Source of the DNA: an archaeon
GTDB lineage: Archaea > Nanobdellota > Nanobdellia > Woesearchaeales > GW2011-AR15
Assembly (NCBI GenBank): GCA_018671515.1
Contig: JABHHN010000056.1
Span: 1 to 44,881 of the forward strand
Length of the DNA stretch: 44,881 nucleotides
Direction of reading: 5' to 3'
Shown here in pieces: positions 20,101 to 28,521 of this stretch (its first letter is position 1; each line of letters starts with the position of its first letter). Position numbers and translations under genes: made by a program. Below the pieces are notes generated by a model that was given only the letters and a program-made list of their open reading frames with translations, was not told where the DNA came from and searched no databases.

Positions 20101-23008
20101 TGTCATCATCATCATCTCCAAATTTAGTTATAGTTTCAATATATGATAATTGAGTTGCATTTATGCTTGCATTGTTGATAATTATTAAATCATCAATAAT
20201 AGTATTGGATAAGGAGTTAACAGTATTTCCTTCAAGTTCTGAATTTGTAATTGAAACATTTTCAAACATACCTATATTTTCTAATCCACTAAAATCTACA
20301 GTTCGAAATGTTGAATTTAATATTGTAATATTTGATTGTGTTGTTGAGCTTAAAGAATATACAGAAGAATAAACATTTGTTAAATTAATCATTCTTCCAA
20401 TATTACTGAGATTATAAAAATTTGAAGTTATATTTTGAAAAAGATTTTGTAGTGAAATTAATTCATTATCTATTGCATTGAAGTATATCCCTGTTGTATT
20501 TACATTTATCACATCAGCATTTAATCCTTCACTTAGATGTATTTCTTTTATGATTGAATCTTTGATGTAAGATGTTGAATTATCAAATGTGTAAATTTGT
20601 ACATTATTAATTAAATTAATTAAATTTATGTTGGTTAGTGTTGTAGATGAATTTTCATGTAAATATAAAATTGGATTGCTTGTTAAGTCTGAATTAAAAT
20701 CATTAAGCTCTATATTTGATAAACCATATGAATGAAAAATTAAACTATAAGTTGTTTCAGAAAAGTTAGAATCATCAATGTATAAAGAGCTTGTATCATA
20801 AAGTCTTGTAACTATAGATTTAGTTAAGAATATACTAGAATTCTGAGTTATATTTGCTGTACTATCATTAAATAAATCTAACCCAGAAAAGATTATAGTT
20901 GAATTAATAATAGTTAGATTTCCTGATTCTGAAATGTTACTATTACTGTTAAAAGTAAAATAAGAATTTTGAATTGATAAAGTTCCATTTATTATTGTTG
21001 ATACATTTATTTCAATATTTTTTAAAATACAATTTACAGTATCAGTTGCATTTATTATCCACGTTCCAGAATCTGGAGGTGTACAAGTATCAATTACACT
21101 ATATGAAAATAATTCTGTGGAATTTACATTACCTGTAGTGTCATTTGCATACATTTTCCATACATAATCTCCACTTGATAATGAAGGATAATCGTAATAA
21201 TATTCATCTGTAGTATTTGTTGTTACACTGTAATTAGTTAATGTTCCAGTAAAATTATGTTCAATCCATACAGAATCTACTGCGATGTTATCAATCCAAG
21301 TGACATTGAATTGATATATTCCAGAAATTAGTTCTTCTCCACTTATCGGATAAGTAATATTATTTGACCAACCTGGTGCTTGGTTATCAACATTAAATGT
21401 ATATAAACCACTTGTAACTAAATTATTAGTATAATCTTTTATCGTAATAGAAAAATTATGTTCACTTTGAGATAAACTACTTGCGTTATAGAAATATAAT
21501 GTTTCATTTGTTTTATTAAGAGTATAATTAACAGTATCAAATGTTATTATTGCTGAGACTGTAGGTTCACTAAAAGTCAGATTTATGAATGTAAAATTAA
21601 TTGTGATTGTAGATTCATTTGCAGGACCATCAATAGTTATTCTTGGTGAATCATCTATGGATTGTAGTGCAGCGCTTAAATTGATTCTAGGAGTTTTATT
21701 ATTATTTTTGGTATCAGTAATGTTATCTCCAGTAGTTGTAAATATTTGTTTTATTTCATTAGGAGTTAATATACTTCCATTTTCAAGTCTTTTAAAATTT
21801 ATTAATAATGCAGCTGCACCAGCAACATGAGGAGCTGCCATAGATGTCCCATCTAATTCACAAAAATCTTTATCTGTTCCACAACTAGAAAGAATACCAC
21901 TTTTTGGATTGGTGATTATAGTTGAATTAATATTTTCACCAGGCGCATACAAATCTAATAAAGGTCCACCATTTGAAAAACTTGGAACACTATCTACATC
22001 ATTACTAGCACCAATAGAGGTTACATTTGTAATACATGCAGGCCAAGAAATACCTGTTTCATTTCCACTATTTCCTGATGCAGCTATTACTAATATATTT
22101 TGATCAAGAGCTTCATTAACAGCAGTTGTAAAGGCAGTATAAGAACTATCACAAGCATCAGGATATGTAGTAGAAGTTCCAAGACTCATTGTGATTACAG
22201 AGATATTATAAGTATTTTTATTAGCAACACACCAATCAACAGCACGTAGTAAATCTGTAAAATCATTTGCACCACCAGTGCTATTAAGAACTTTCATTGA
22301 GATTAGGTTAGAACCATATGCTACACCACGAAATTGTGTGTCTGTTGATGCAATTATTCCTGCAACATGTGTTCCATGTCCATAATTATCATCTGGGTCT
22401 GAATTTTCAGTGCTACAATCATCATCTACACAATAATTAATACCACCAAGAACTTTACATGTTGGACCTAAACACCCTCCAAGAGCAGCATGTGTGTAAT
22501 TAATACCTGTATCAATTACACAAATGGTTTCTTTTGAAGCATTTATTGTTGAATTACTAATATTTATATCCCAAAAAGAACTTGAATTTATTATAGGTGC
22601 GCTTATATCAAGCATAGTCTTTAATTTTTCTCCAATTTCAATTTTTAAAACGTTAGGATTATTTAGTAATTCATTTAGTCCATCTTGATTAACTATTGCT
22701 GTAAATCCATTTATTGTTTCAAATTCATGATCAATTTTTATATTATTTTTATTAAGAAAAGGAAGGATTTTCTTTTGTGCACTTTGAACTGTATTTTTTT
22801 TTTTATCTAATGAATTAATTTTTCCAATTGCAGAATTTGATTTGATGGTTGTTTCATCTTTTAACATAACAACGACTTTTATTTCTTTTTCATTATTTAT
22901 TTTATTAAACACAGAAGTTTTTGCTTTTGTTGAAAAAAAATCGGCAGAATTAGTCATAGAACTAATCAATATAATACAAATTAAAATTAATAATATTTTT
23001 CTCTTCAA
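17141..23008 (-). CDS. Giant cell-surface subtilisin-like (S8) protease with Ig-like repeats, PGF-pre-PGF domain, TM helix and cytoplasmic tail
   Basis: Signal peptide; catalytic triad contexts 'VIDTGINYTHA', 'YGHGTHVAGIIAS', 'DGTSMAAPHVAGAAAL'; PGF-pre-PGF-like 'GLQIGNKTMFISSSKIAITQLIFSV...SPGFSYYAIVG'; TM 'NLIMPMLFMMVIGIIVTFLIY'; tail with two GW-helical repeats. Confidence 0.93.
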   Translation of the reverse strand: MKRKILLILICIILISSMTNSADFFSTKAKTSVFNKINNEKEIKVVVMLKDETTIKSNSAIGKINSLDKKKNTVQSAQKKILPFLNKNNIKIDHEFETINGFTAIVNQDGLNELLNNPNVLKIEIGEKLKTMLDISAPIINSSSFWDINISNSTINASKETICVIDTGINYTHAALGGCLGPTCKVLGGINYCVDDDCSTENSDPDDNYGHGTHVAGIIASTDTQFRGVAYGSNLISMKVLNSTGGANDFTDLLRAVDWCVANKNTYNISVITMSLGTSTTYPDACDSSYTAFTTAVNEALDQNILVIAASGNSGNETGISWPACITNVTSIGASNDVDSVPSFSNGGPLLDLYAPGENINSTIITNPKSGILSSCGTDKDFCELDGTSMAAPHVAGAAALLINFKRLENGSILTPNEIKQIFTTTGDNITDTKNNNKTPRINLSAALQSIDDSPRITIDGPANESTITINFTFINLTFSEPTVSAIITFDTVNYTLNKTNETLYFYNASSLSQSEHNFSITIKDYTNNLVTSGLYTFNVDNQAPGWSNNITYPISGEELISGIYQFNVTWIDNIAVDSVWIEHNFTGTLTNYSVTTNTTDEYYYDYPSLSSGDYVWKMYANDTTGNVNSTELFSYSVIDTCTPPDSGTWIINATDTVNCILKNIEINVSTIINGTLSIQNSYFTFNSNSNISESGNLTIINSTIIFSGLDLFNDSTANITQNSSIFLTKSIVTRLYDTSSLYIDDSNFSETTYSLIFHSYGLSNIELNDFNSDLTSNPILYLHENSSTTLTNINLINLINNVQIYTFDNSTSYIKDSIIKEIHLSEGLNADVINVNTTGIYFNAIDNELISLQNLFQNITSNFYNLSNIGRMINLTNVYSSVYSLSSTTQSNITILNSTFRTVDFSGLENIGMFENVSITNSELEGNTVNSLSNTIIDDLIIINNASINATQLSYIETITKFGDDDDDIGTITIDGNLSITTKTTTFYDNTTVNRLFETQIKLQDDSYFTGTSYINVTKDGEEVYTNSVNSGVDNLNLTFNSSDYTDTLTIQINNFTLGTFSMLNNTPMILSYDTTDPVITVITPQNNSFILQSTINLNISTDDLATCTYRINENSYSTLSFTQNTTHELNSVSVSEGNQNLTFNCTNSFDLSAISTINYDVDFTDPVIGINAPNKSQIIPNNYFDLNYSINDTFLDTTWYTLNNNNTKNLLNSSTANVTDNMTVIVQKAGKNIISIYANDTAGNLVSSEITVYNNITLDIDNWIDNLNNSLSDVTSINITNSTKDTISGSIDIGQDMTLQVNFSSNATLTVYNFSGFYASWSSILNFYDSNSNYESKINSNLGTDAVDLVLVQNFTDFFNDTTDYYGKVILPQNSSNYEEIYFCEDSLFDNCNVITSTCGIEYYESSTSACYNNTENHTIVFVPHFSSVFGTNDTIAPTITISDPEDESQISSGYQIDINASTNEIVSTCSYQINGTNLTAFSQTDTNAFTDTVDLVASLPYNLSINCTDDNGNIGKSQSLFRVNDTVAPTISLSVSKTDTSVTFTFTSNEPANHSVSLATKTTQKQTTYSISHSRTFSSLNDDTNYAYSILVCDAYDNCRTYSGSALTEATEDDNDDSSASDSASSTDNTPAEAPTKITNIWTGLQIGNKTMFISSSKIAITQLIFSVINKIDSDVTVVVSVESKLPNSLPTPPDKIYQYLRIAHTGVSNEDINSNLIKFKVNNKWISDNNIDLNSIRIYRFNNGIWNHLNTKDVDIDSSYHYYEAISPGFSYYAIVGKPIKGSANSGNIQEEIVEEDQITGNVAFNQSTTSEITEENEEEKEPINFLNLIMPMLFMMVIGIIVTFLIYQNKYSVATDDELKEVKIYVEKCKSEGLSTQEIRETLINVGWQKSLIDLILHDVHVPHEDMDKIVAYIHFAIKNGSSEMVIKENLAKVGWQQEIVTEAFSYIKE

Positions 23009-23114
23009 ATTTATTCCCCAATTCTATCTTTAAGTCATTCTATCATCTATTTAAATATTGTGTCTTTTGTGACAAAACACTAATTTTATAAAAGATAAAT
23101 CTTTTTTTTGCTTG

Positions 23115-23894
23115 ATGAATAAAAGATGGAAAAGAGCTCAAGATTATGAGAAAAGACATAGAGTTAGGAATGAATTATCTGATGAAAAATTTATGGCAGT
23201 ATTAAATTATCCTAATTTTGATTGGGATTTTTTTTGGAGTTCTGTCAATTTAAAAATGAATAAAAATACGACTCTTTTAGATGTGGGTTCTGCTGGAAAA
23301 CCTGTTTTTATTAATATAAAAGAGGGAAATAAATATTCGATCGATCCTATGGTGGAAGTTAGGTTAAAAATACGGCCTATTTTGGTTGATTTATATAAAG
23401 ACAATAACATTAAAGGATTATCAATACCATTAGAAGAATTTAATGAAGATGTTAAATTTGATGTGATATTCTGTTTGAATATGCTTGATCATGTATCTAA
23501 TTATAAACCAATAATAAAAAAAATGGACATGATTCTAAAGGAAGAAGGATATCTTAATTTAAGGATAGATTTACATACAAATTCTATAACAAAATGGATT
23601 AAGAATTTTTTTCAACCAGAACCACCACACCCTCATCATTTTATGAAAAAAGATATCTTAAAACTTTTTTCAAAATACAAATTAGTAAGGTATAAAGTAG
23701 TTACTCAAGATATGAAAAAAAGAGTTAAAGATCTTGGGATAAAAAGAAAAAAGGAAAAATTATCTTATAGAATTAAACAATATATAGTAAATGTGGAAAT
23801 TAAAAGATTTATAGGGGTTTTATTAATGACAATAATTAATTTTTTTACAAAATATAAGTATAAATATACAGCTACTTTTATTTTTCAAAAATAA
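23115..23894 (+). CDS. SAM-dependent methyltransferase-like protein
   Basis: 'TTLLDVGSAGKPVF', 'FDVIFCLNMLDHVSNYKPIIKKMDMILKEEGYLNLRID'; ORF track starts at TTG 23112, ATG at 23115 preferred. Confidence 0.75.
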   Translation: MNKRWKRAQDYEKRHRVRNELSDEKFMAVLNYPNFDWDFFWSSVNLKMNKNTTLLDVGSAGKPVFINIKEGNKYSIDPMVEVRLKIRPILVDLYKDNNIKGLSIPLEEFNEDVKFDVIFCLNMLDHVSNYKPIIKKMDMILKEEGYLNLRIDLHTNSITKWIKNFFQPEPPHPHHFMKKDILKLFSKYKLVRYKVVTQDMKKRVKDLGIKRKKEKLSYRIKQYIVNVEIKRFIGVLLMTIINFFTKYKYKYTATFIFQK

Positions 23895-23961
23895 TTTTTT
23901 CAATTCTATTTTTTTTAATTTATATGATTAAATTAAGATTTTAAATTTATTTGAAAAATTT

Positions 23962-24076
23962 AATGCGGAATGCAGGGTTCCCTAGCGAACATAGTGAGTG
24001 GGTTCAGGAACGATAGTGACAGAACGTTCGAAGAATGTATGATAAATTTTTGAAAAAAATGCGGAATGCAGGGTTC
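23962..24076. repeat. 19-bp direct repeat of the tRNA-Leu 3' end (23962-23980 and 24058-24076)
   Basis: aatgcggaatgcagggttc occurs exactly twice, 96 bp apart; the second copy is the 3' end of tRNA-Leu. Confidence 0.9.
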
Positions 24077-24143
24077 GAACCTGCGTAGACACTAAGCCAA
24101 CAGATTTTGAGTCTGCTCCGTTTGACCACTCCGGCAATTCCGC
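24060..24143 (-). tRNA. tRNA-Leu (anticodon CAA)
   Basis: Reverse complement GCGGAATTGCCGGAGTGGTCAAACGGAGCAGACTCAAAATCTGTTGGCTTAGTGTCTACGCAGGTTCGAACCCTGCATTCCGCA; acceptor GCGGAAT/ATTCCGC; loop CTCAAAA; long variable arm; T-loop GGTTCGAACC; CCA not encoded. Confidence 0.95.
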
Positions 24144-24242
24144 GTGAATTTTATGAACGAGGAATCCAGTGAATCTATACAATAGATTTTAACGTGATTC
24201 CGCGTAAAGCATTTCGAAAAGAAATAGAAAATATATTTAAGT

Positions 24243-24587
24243 TTAACTAAGACGATTAATTTCTGATTCAATATCTTTTAATTGTTCTTCTAATTTATTA
24301 ATTTCATTTACTTTAGGACTTGAATTAATCTTTATTCTTTTTGCAGGTTCAATTATTCCAGCTCTTAAATTAGTTTTTGGAAGTTCTTCTTGAAGTTTAG
24401 TTATTAATAAATCTGTTTCTCTAATTACTGTCCTTAATTGTTTTATTCTTTTTATTTTAATGTCTCTAATTCTAGTTAATTTTTCATAAGATTGCATTGA
24501 TTGAATCATTTCTCTTGAGCATTCAAGAAGGTTTCTTCTAATGTCAAGGTGATTATTTATTCCAACAAAAAATTGTTCTTCTCCCAT
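24243..24587 (-). CDS. Small coiled-coil protein (114 aa), uncharacterised
   Basis: ORF tightly linked to the two upstream ORFs (2-nt gap); heptad-like Leu/Ile pattern. Confidence 0.65.
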   Translation of the reverse strand: MGEEQFFVGINNHLDIRRNLLECSREMIQSMQSYEKLTRIRDIKIKRIKQLRTVIRETDLLITKLQEELPKTNLRAGIIEPAKRIKINSSPKVNEINKLEEQLKDIESEINRLS

Positions 24588-24589
24588 TT

Positions 24590-24820
24590 TTAGTATTTAG
24601 GTTCAAAAAGTGTTTGATCAATGAAATTAACTTTTCTTTCAACATCGTGGATACCATTTTTCCATAATTCTAGTTCAGCATCTTCTTGATTTTTTAATTC
24701 ATTTATTTTGCCTTGGATGGTTTTTGCTTCTTTAATTTTTTCTTGTATGAGGTCAATGATATCTAATATATCTTTATACTCTTCAATTTTTACAAAAACA
24801 TTCATTCCACGTGATTCCAT
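24590..24820 (-). CDS. Small coiled-coil protein (76 aa), paralogous to the C-terminus of the next gene
   Basis: 'VKIEEYKDILDIIDLIQEKI...WKNGIHDVERKVNFIDQTLFEPKY' parallels 'VRTDDYRKMLENFIDIKQQL...YKRSIEDIQRKLIFIDKTIFKN'. Confidence 0.65.
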   Translation of the reverse strand: MESRGMNVFVKIEEYKDILDIIDLIQEKIKEAKTIQGKINELKNQEDAELELWKNGIHDVERKVNFIDQTLFEPKY

Positions 24821-24832
24821 TTTTATGCACCT

Positions 24833-25705
24833 TTAATTTTTGAAAATTGTTTTATCTATGAAAATCAATTTTCTTTGTATATCTTCAATTGATCTTTTAT
24901 AATCATTAAATTCATTATCTTTATTTTTTTTAATATTTTCTATTCTAAATAGTGTTTCATCTGATTCAGTTAGTTGTTGTTTTATATCAATGAAATTTTC
25001 AAGCATTTTTCTATAATCATCAGTTCTGACATATAATGGTTTTTTAACACCTTTATGTCTTTTATATTCAAAAGGTTGTTCAACATCTTCAATTACAATT
25101 CTTTTACCAAGGTATTCTTTTTCTAATTTTTCAAGTTCAAGAGGACTTAATTCACTTCTTAAATTTGGTGGAGGTTCAGGGATTTCCATATCTGGTATCT
25201 CTGGGAGTTCATCTGGAGCAGTACTTTTTTTAGGTCCTTTCATAGGAAATGAAGGAAGTTCTTTTCTTTCTATTGTGTGAGTTATAATTGGTTTTGTTTC
25301 AATATGTTTTATTGGTGTTGGTTTTAAGGTGTGTTCAGTTTTTTGAATTGGCTCATGTAAATCAAATTTAGGAACTGGAGGGATATTTGGCATTTTAGGA
25401 ACATTTGATTGTGTTTGTCCAACTGGATGTATATTAATAGGGGGTGGTGATTTTATTTCTTCTTTTTTTGATTCAATTGGATTTAATGGTTGAATTTTAT
25501 TTACTTCCATTAATGGTTTAGGTGGAAGACCATCTAATTTAGGTGGAGAATCTAAAATATTTTGTGGAGGTGTTAATGGTTGAACTGGATTATTTGCAGT
25601 TACATGAGAAGGTTTAAAAGGTGGCGGAGGAGGAAGCCCAATGCCTTTAACAGGTACTTTCTTTTCTTCAGTTTTATTCTTTTTTAGAGAACCTAAAAAT
25701 CCCAA
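24833..25705 (-). CDS. Proline-rich N-terminal / coiled-coil C-terminal protein (290 aa), uncharacterised
   Basis: ORF with extended Pro-rich low-complexity N-half ('GLPPPPPFKPS...') and helical C-half. Confidence 0.7.
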   Translation of the reverse strand: MGFLGSLKKNKTEEKKVPVKGIGLPPPPPFKPSHVTANNPVQPLTPPQNILDSPPKLDGLPPKPLMEVNKIQPLNPIESKKEEIKSPPPINIHPVGQTQSNVPKMPNIPPVPKFDLHEPIQKTEHTLKPTPIKHIETKPIITHTIERKELPSFPMKGPKKSTAPDELPEIPDMEIPEPPPNLRSELSPLELEKLEKEYLGKRIVIEDVEQPFEYKRHKGVKKPLYVRTDDYRKMLENFIDIKQQLTESDETLFRIENIKKNKDNEFNDYKRSIEDIQRKLIFIDKTIFKN

Positions 25706-25877
25706 ATCTATTCACCTCAAGATGATAAGCTTTGCATCCTTATTAAATCTTTTTGTACAACTTTAAAGAAGTAACATTTAAAAAATTTATTTTTATTTTT
25801 ATTTTAATATTTGTTTAGTAAAAAACGAGTAAAATTTATATATCTTTTAAAATTATTTTTTTTAAGGTGATTATTAA

Positions 25878-28478
25878 ATGAAAAAAAGTGGATTAAATTT
25901 TTTAGTGTTTTTAAGTATTTTTATAATACTAATTACTTCGGTAAATGCCTCTTTGACAGACGGTTTATCATCATATTGGAATTTTGATACAAATGTAGAT
26001 GATGAAGTAAATGGCCATGATGGTGTATTATATAATGCAATTCCAGAAGAAGGTGTAATAAACGGAGCTTATTCTTTTGATGGTTTTGATGATTATATAT
26101 TAGTAGATGATCATCCAGATTTGAATGTGGGTACAGGAGATTTTTCCATAAGTGTTTGGATAAAGGCAGAAAGTGGGTCAGGTGAAAAAATAATTGTTTC
26201 AAAATTCGGGAATGAATCAGGTCCATGGACTAGACAAATATTAGACGCTAGGCCTGGATACAATTTAGAATTCATTGAGGGAAACCTTTGGTTTCAAATT
26301 AGAACTTGTACTTTAATTGGAAATCCTTGCCCGGTGTATGGTGTGAAGACAATCAATACATATGATGATAATTTGTGGCATCATGTTGTTACCGTTGCAG
26401 ATAGAGATACTTATTCAAAGATTTATATAGATGGGCAAGAAGTTGATACTATTTGTTTAGTACCTGGGTGTATATCTACTTTTAATTTGGACAACACAAA
26501 TTATTTTACAATAGGAGATGCATTCAGAATTTCTAGCAATCATAATTGGGGTCTAGGGTTCGAAGGAATTATTGATGAAGTAGGATTATGGAAGAGGGCT
26601 TTGACAGAAGAAGAAGTAGCCCAATTATTTGAGAAAGGAATAGATAAAAATGTAAATCCGTTATTAGAGAAATATTCACCAATTCTGTATATGCAAGAGA
26701 CAGAAAATTATTTTCCTATGATGATTGATAGTTTTATGGATTATTCAGAATTGAAGAGCTTTGATAATATTTTTTTTAATGATGATCCAACAACAATAGA
26801 TGAGATAAAAGATTTAGAAGATTATGAATATTACATGGATTTGACAAATGTTGATATAAATAACCCTTTTGATTTTCCTCCTACTTCAGATTTTGAAAAT
26901 TATCCATTAAACATATATGGTAGAGTTGTTGAGAGAGAAGATGGCTTTAAAGCGCTTCAATATTTCTTTTTTTATCCATATAATAATTGGTATAATAAGC
27001 ATGAAGGTGATTGGGAAACAATTCAAATTATAATTGATAATGAGGATACTTTTGAAAGTGCATCATCAACTATTCATGGATTTACTATTGATACAACATA
27101 TAAATCAGATTTAACATGGCATGATGAAACACATCCAATAGTTTTAGTGGGATCTGGAAGTCATGCAAGTTATTTTGAAAATTTTAATCCATTTAATTAT
27201 GATTATGATATTTATTTACTGAATTTAATTACTGATTATTTCTCATTGGAAGATGTAGGAAAAAATGGAGTTCCGTTGATATATGAAGAATTGGATTTTG
27301 TTGAAAATTCAAAGCAATATAAAATTGAAGAAATCAGTGATGAAACAGATTGGATTAGTTATTCTGGAAGATGGGGTCAAATTCCAGATGTTTCTGATGT
27401 CAAAAAGTTTTTTGGAAGGTGGGGCCCATTAGGTCCAAAATATCAAGGATATAATTTACTATGGGATAGGTGGGAGAATCCATTTGTATTTGCAACAAAT
27501 CCAAAATGGCATGATCATATAATTGGATTTTTAAAAAGCCCTGCAGATTTACATATTTATGATTCATTAGGAAATCATGTTGGTAAAAAAGGATCATTGC
27601 TTGAAGAGGAAATACCAGGATTAGTATATATTACAGATCCAATAAGTGAACCAGAATCATTTATGATATATGGGGAGGATAATTATACAATAGATATAAT
27701 TGCAACAGATGAAGGTCAATTTTCTTTTGATTTATTTTTTTATAGGCAGGATTTTGGAGGTATTGAACTAACGTATTCAAATGTATCAATTCTTGAATGT
27801 TCAAGTGGAAGTATTTCTGTTAATTTAGAAACAAATTTTGGATTATTCATGGACTTTGATTGTGATGGTGAATTAGATGTTGTCATATATCCAGATGAAA
27901 TTATTACAACTGAAGATTATGAATATGAAATTCCTAATGATTTTGATTTTGATGGGGTAGTAGATGAAGAAGATAATTGTCCAACAACTTTTAATCCTAA
28001 TCAAATTGATTTTGATAATAATAATTTAGGTGATTTATGTGATAATCCTAAATATTATAAAGAAAAAGCATTGAAATTATTAGATGATATAGATTTTAAT
28101 TCTCATTTATTGGATAACAAATTAAAATTTGCACAAATATATATTGAAAAAAGTTTAGATAAATCATTATGGGAAGATATATTTTCTCCTAATAAAAAAT
28201 CTGTCTTTTTATATGAAAAATTAAGTGTATTAAATTTAAGATTCATAAATTCAAAAGAATATTTTGGAGAAATTGAAGAAGCAATGCAGTTACTAGCTAA
28301 AGCAGATGAATTAATAGTAAGAAAAAAATTAATTGAATCTGTTGATATTAATTCAAAAAAATTAAAACAAATAAATAAGTTTTATGATAAAGGAAATAAA
28401 TATTTTATTGAGGGAAAATATAATTTAGCAATACTAAATTTCATGCATGCTTGGGAGAAATTAGAAAAAATATCTTGA
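25878..28478 (+). CDS. Secreted LamG + Vps62-like + thrombospondin-type-3 protein
   Basis: Signal peptide; LamG 'GLSSYWNFDTNVDDEVNGHDGVLYNA...YSFDGFDDYILV...FSISVWIKAES'; 'FFFYPYNNWYNKHEGDWETIQI...GSGSHASYFE' (Vps62-like); 'DFDFDGVVDEEDNCPTTFNPNQIDFDNNNLGDLCDN' (TSP3). Confidence 0.88.
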   Translation: MKKSGLNFLVFLSIFIILITSVNASLTDGLSSYWNFDTNVDDEVNGHDGVLYNAIPEEGVINGAYSFDGFDDYILVDDHPDLNVGTGDFSISVWIKAESGSGEKIIVSKFGNESGPWTRQILDARPGYNLEFIEGNLWFQIRTCTLIGNPCPVYGVKTINTYDDNLWHHVVTVADRDTYSKIYIDGQEVDTICLVPGCISTFNLDNTNYFTIGDAFRISSNHNWGLGFEGIIDEVGLWKRALTEEEVAQLFEKGIDKNVNPLLEKYSPILYMQETENYFPMMIDSFMDYSELKSFDNIFFNDDPTTIDEIKDLEDYEYYMDLTNVDINNPFDFPPTSDFENYPLNIYGRVVEREDGFKALQYFFFYPYNNWYNKHEGDWETIQIIIDNEDTFESASSTIHGFTIDTTYKSDLTWHDETHPIVLVGSGSHASYFENFNPFNYDYDIYLLNLITDYFSLEDVGKNGVPLIYEELDFVENSKQYKIEEISDETDWISYSGRWGQIPDVSDVKKFFGRWGPLGPKYQGYNLLWDRWENPFVFATNPKWHDHIIGFLKSPADLHIYDSLGNHVGKKGSLLEEEIPGLVYITDPISEPESFMIYGEDNYTIDIIATDEGQFSFDLFFYRQDFGGIELTYSNVSILECSSGSISVNLETNFGLFMDFDCDGELDVVIYPDEIITTEDYEYEIPNDFDFDGVVDEEDNCPTTFNPNQIDFDNNNLGDLCDNPKYYKEKALKLLDDIDFNSHLLDNKLKFAQIYIEKSLDKSLWEDIFSPNKKSVFLYEKLSVLNLRFINSKEYFGEIEEAMQLLAKADELIVRKKLIESVDINSKKLKQINKFYDKGNKYFIEGKYNLAILNFMHAWEKLEKIS

Positions 28479-28521
28479 TTTTTTCATTAATGTTAAAAAC
28501 TAATTTCTTTTCTTTTTTTTT

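Noticed and set aside
23962-24076. Direct repeat at tRNA-Leu as boundaries of an intact integrative element
   Set aside because: Only 96 bp separates the copies and no integrase or cargo lies between; at most a remnant.
23982-24182. 66-aa minus-strand ORF (MYRFTGFLVHKIHAELPEWSNGADSKSVGLVSTQVRTLHSA...)
   Set aside because: It is translated tRNA-Leu sequence; the 'PEWSNGADSKSVG' string is a familiar tRNA-overlap artefact.
25933-26226. 97-aa His/Leu-rich minus-strand ORF
   Set aside because: Antisense to the LamG domain; composition is that of an antisense shadow frame.
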